From NCBI GenBank assembly GCA_002354805.1, contig DEMH01000015.1, positions 186,001 to 250,000 on the forward strand: a stretch of DNA of 64,000 nucleotides. The letters run 5' to 3'. The position numbers and the translations under genes are program-made. Of this stretch, positions 62,345 through 64,000 are shown in pieces. This DNA comes from Gammaproteobacteria bacterium UBA2675. Lineage in GTDB: Bacteria; Pseudomonadota; Gammaproteobacteria; Pseudomonadales; Pseudohongiellaceae. The notes below the pieces were generated by a model. That model was given only the letters and a program-made list of their open reading frames with translations, was not told the DNA's origin and ran no database searches. Each line of letters starts with the position of its first letter. Position 1 is the first letter of the stretch.

Positions 62345-63233
62345 GGTCGGGATCCTTGACCTGATCTTCTTGCAGATCATTGTAATGAAAAATACCGAAA
62401 TTCATACGGTAGCTGCGATGACTTTTTGTCGAGTTTGTGACGTGGGACGCTTTATCACGCTGCTGCAGCGCCAGCGCGCGCTGGTTGACAGCGATCAGGG
62501 CCTGCATGCCGAGCTGTTCAGCCAGCGCCTGGAGCTCTTCGACTGAGGCTTCGCTGAGTTGATCGTAGTACACGGTACGATCCATCATCGGTGGTTTTCT
62601 GTTCAAAAGGTTGTGGGTGCCTGCACTGATATGATCATGCAGTGACTTGCCAAAAAAGAATGCCTTCTCGTCAAAGCCCTGATGGGGGGTAAATGCCCCG
62701 GTATCCAGTATCACTTTGTCTGTTTCATCGAGTGTCGCTACGCCCAGGCGCAGCCATTCGTCGAGTATGACGCGTGGGCGAATGTCCTTGCGGCAGACGC
62801 GTTCCACCAGTTCTTCGAAACTTGGTTCTTCGCCAGTGGCGGCCAGAGGCAGCGGCAGGGGATGACCCTCACTGTCGCAGAATCGTGCGTCGCCCATCCA
62901 ATGACCGATCATCTGCGCACCTGTGGAGACAGTGCGTGACTGTGGGGCGTTGTCGGTCTGCTCGGAACGCAGGCGTTTGACGTCCTTTCGGTGAACTCCA
63001 GTGAGAAGTGTGATGCGGCTGTCTGATGGGCGTTTCCCGGCAACCGGAAATTCCGTTTCTGCCACTTCCACGTACACGGTTTTCAGCAGGTTTATAAGAT
63101 AGGGGTAGGTGATCTGGAATGACAACAGCAATTTGACCAGTGGTCGAACCAGTTTGCGAATGGCATTGACCAGCGTTTCCGGCGGTTGTCCTGGAGGCGT
63201 CGGGTTATTGGGCGTTGTCGAATTTCCACTCAT
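62337..63233 (-). CDS. DUF6502 family protein
   Basis: About 298 residues from ATG 63233. The family core is seen as LVKLLLSFQITYPYLINLLK, YVEVAE, DSRITLLTGVHRKDVKRLR, a helix-turn-helix-like stretch that hints at DNA binding, and then HDHISAGTHNLLN. Function is not established. An in-frame ATG at 63272 would place a palindromic operator inside the gene, so 63233 is preferred. It is divergent from the alpha/beta hydrolase and coupled to the proline-rich protein gene. Confidence 0.8.
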   Translation of the reverse strand: MSGNSTTPNNPTPPGQPPETLVNAIRKLVRPLVKLLLSFQITYPYLINLLKTVYVEVAETEFPVAGKRPSDSRITLLTGVHRKDVKRLRSEQTDNAPQSRTVSTGAQMIGHWMGDARFCDSEGHPLPLPLAATGEEPSFEELVERVCRKDIRPRVILDEWLRLGVATLDETDKVILDTGAFTPHQGFDEKAFFFGKSLHDHISAGTHNLLNRKPPMMDRTVYYDQLSEASVEELQALAEQLGMQALIAVNQRALALQQRDKASHVTNSTKSHRSYRMNFGIFHYNDLQEDQVKDPDHG

Positions 63234-63240
63234 GCGCTGG

Positions 63241-63246
63241 AGTATA
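63241..63246 (-). promoter_or_regulatory. Candidate -10 for the DUF6502 gene
   Basis: TATACT on the minus strand, with TGGGAT 17 bases upstream as a poor -35 inside the palindrome at 63254-63270. Initiation would fall near 63234, almost at the ATG, implying a leaderless message. Confidence 0.35.
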
Positions 63247-63253
63247 ACGCTGG

Positions 63254-63270
63254 GTGGGAATAAATCCCAC
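63254..63270. promoter_or_regulatory. Palindromic operator candidate 1
   Basis: GTGGGA-N5-TCCCAC with an ATAAA centre. It has the same arms as the element at 63317-63333. It lies 21 bases upstream of the DUF6502 start. Confidence 0.7.
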
Positions 63271-63311
63271 ATAAAATTCGTCCTAATCAGGCAGTATGGC
63301 CATTGGTAGTA

Positions 63312-63340
63312 TTGACGTGGGAAAAATTCCCACTTACTAT
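63312..63340 (+). promoter_or_regulatory. Sigma70-type promoter for the alpha/beta hydrolase gene
   Basis: -35 TTGACG (63312-63317), 17-base spacer, -10 TACTAT (63335-63340). The spacer is occupied by the second palindrome, the usual position for a repressor site. Confidence 0.6.
63317..63333. promoter_or_regulatory. Palindromic operator candidate 2
   Basis: GTGGGA-N5-TCCCAC with an AAAAT centre, between the -35 and -10 of the hydrolase promoter. Its centre is exactly 63 bases from that of the first copy. Confidence 0.7.
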
Positions 63341-63367
63341 TCAGGCATACCCAGACACAGGTGAAGT

Positions 63368-64000
63368 ATGTTAGTTCCAGTCCGAGAAGAGCGCCGCACG
63401 CTGGGGAATCCCGGCGAGCAAGTCGACACGCCTGCCAACAGCGCGATCAGTGGTCGCACGCGTTGTCTGTCGCTGGCTGCTGGCGGGCAGTTGGCCTGGT
63501 CTGAATTTGGACGCCGTCACGGATATCCGGTGCTGTATTTTCATAGCCAGGGCGGTTCGCGCCTGGAGGGGCAATTGCTGCATGAGGCTGCAGTTGCAGC
63601 AGGTTTCAGACTGATCGCCGTGGATCGCCCGGGCATCGGTCTTTCAAGTTTCCGGCCTCTCACGGGGCATTCCCAATTTAATACTGATCTGATTGCGCTG
63701 ATTGACCATCTCGACCTGGAGACGGTAGCTCTGCTGTCCTGGGCTGGGGGCGGGCCATTCGCCCTGGCATTTGCACAACAGTACCCGAACCGGGTCAGTT
63801 CAGTGAATATGATGTCACCCTTTCCGGTGATGCCGGATTCGGAGTCCGCCCTGTCTCGCATTCTACTTGCCGGCCTGAGAGGTGCCATTTATCTGCGGCA
63901 CTCCCTGTTGTCCAGACGGGTGGAGCACTACATGGATCGTGCTCGCGAGCGTCTCTGTTATTCCGACCGCAAGCAGTTTGATAATCCTGGTGTGCGGAGA
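63368..64000 (+). CDS. Alpha/beta hydrolase fold protein with Ala at the nucleophile position, C-terminus cut by window edge
   Basis: 211 codons are visible from ATG 63368 (CAGGTGAAGT upstream). An N-terminal extension of about 35 residues precedes the fold. Strand-and-turn motifs LYFHSQGGSRLEG (oxyanion region) and AVDRPGIGLSS match alpha/beta hydrolases of the LGxSGGGP group. At the nucleophile elbow the sequence is LLSWAGGGPFAL, so the Ser of G-x-S-x-G appears replaced by Ala, with Ser two residues before it. The catalytic Asp and His would lie beyond the window. It may be a non-catalytic or unusual member. It is controlled by the palindrome-bearing promoter. Confidence 0.8.
   Translation, partial: MLVPVREERRTLGNPGEQVDTPANSAISGRTRCLSLAAGGQLAWSEFGRRHGYPVLYFHSQGGSRLEGQLLHEAAVAAGFRLIAVDRPGIGLSSFRPLTGHSQFNTDLIALIDHLDLETVALLSWAGGGPFALAFAQQYPNRVSSVNMMSPFPVMPDSESALSRILLAGLRGAIYLRHSLLSRRVEHYMDRARERLCYSDRKQFDNPGVRR

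Noticed and set aside
1..64000. tRNA, rRNA, CRISPR, IS or prophage elements
   Set aside because: I saw no cloverleaf-like gene, repeat-spacer array, transposase, integrase or phage gene in any gap or frame read.

Overview
The window is a gene-dense chromosomal segment from a Gram-negative gammaproteobacterium with moderate G+C. Lipid A and Kdo genes, the Bam/Skp outer-membrane assembly genes, RapA, NlpD-RpoS and a pseudomonad-like FadB all point that way. The gene order resembles free-living, probably marine or aquatic, lineages near Pseudomonadales/Cellvibrionales, but I cannot name a genus from sequence alone. I found no tRNA, rRNA, IS element, prophage or CRISPR array, and no gap above 300 bases without a gene.

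Layout. 1-6486 (minus): a truncated M16C metallopeptidase, rapA and the ribosome-assembly GTPase ylqF. 6695-9176: bolA, a Bax-like glucosaminidase and a convergent secreted polysaccharide deacetylase. 9476-38915 (plus): a long conserved housekeeping block running rpsB-tsf-pyrH-frr-uppS-cdsA-dxr-rseP-bamA-skp-lpxD-fabZ-lpxA-lpxB-rnhB-dnaE-accA-tilS-pyrG-kdsA-eno-ftsB-ispD-ispF-truD-pcm-DUF368. It joins translation, isoprenoid and undecaprenyl synthesis, phospholipid, lipid A and Kdo synthesis, outer-membrane assembly, replication and CTP supply. 39011-46653: nlpD-rpoS, then fdxA and mutS on the minus strand, then pncC and the LexA-controlled recA-recX pair.

46622-53045 is more accessory. A minus-strand trio (lipid-anchored truncated globin, DUF3034 protein, cupredoxin-like periplasmic protein) lies back to back with a membrane-bound class III adenylate cyclase, which is followed by a GT9 glycosyltransferase and a lone rmlB. 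53161-60575 holds fadB (no fadA beside it), ttcA, yheU, tusA, a 5'-3' exonuclease, pdxB, alaA and msrB. 60594-64000 holds an outer-membrane barrel-like protein, a proline-rich membrane-anchored protein translationally coupled to a DUF6502 protein, and a divergent alpha/beta hydrolase cut by the window end.

The most interesting signals are: (1) two identical-arm palindromes, GTGGGA-N5-TCCCAC, 63 bp apart in the DUF6502/hydrolase divergent region, one filling the spacer of a sigma70-type promoter; (2) the hydrolase, which has Ala where the nucleophilic Ser is expected; (3) the globin/DUF3034/cupredoxin/cyclase module; (4) a pyrG leader in which a C-run at the predicted transcription start can pair with the ribosome-binding region, which would suit CTP-sensing start-site switching; and (5) a strong repeat-rich dyad in front of a short rpoS.
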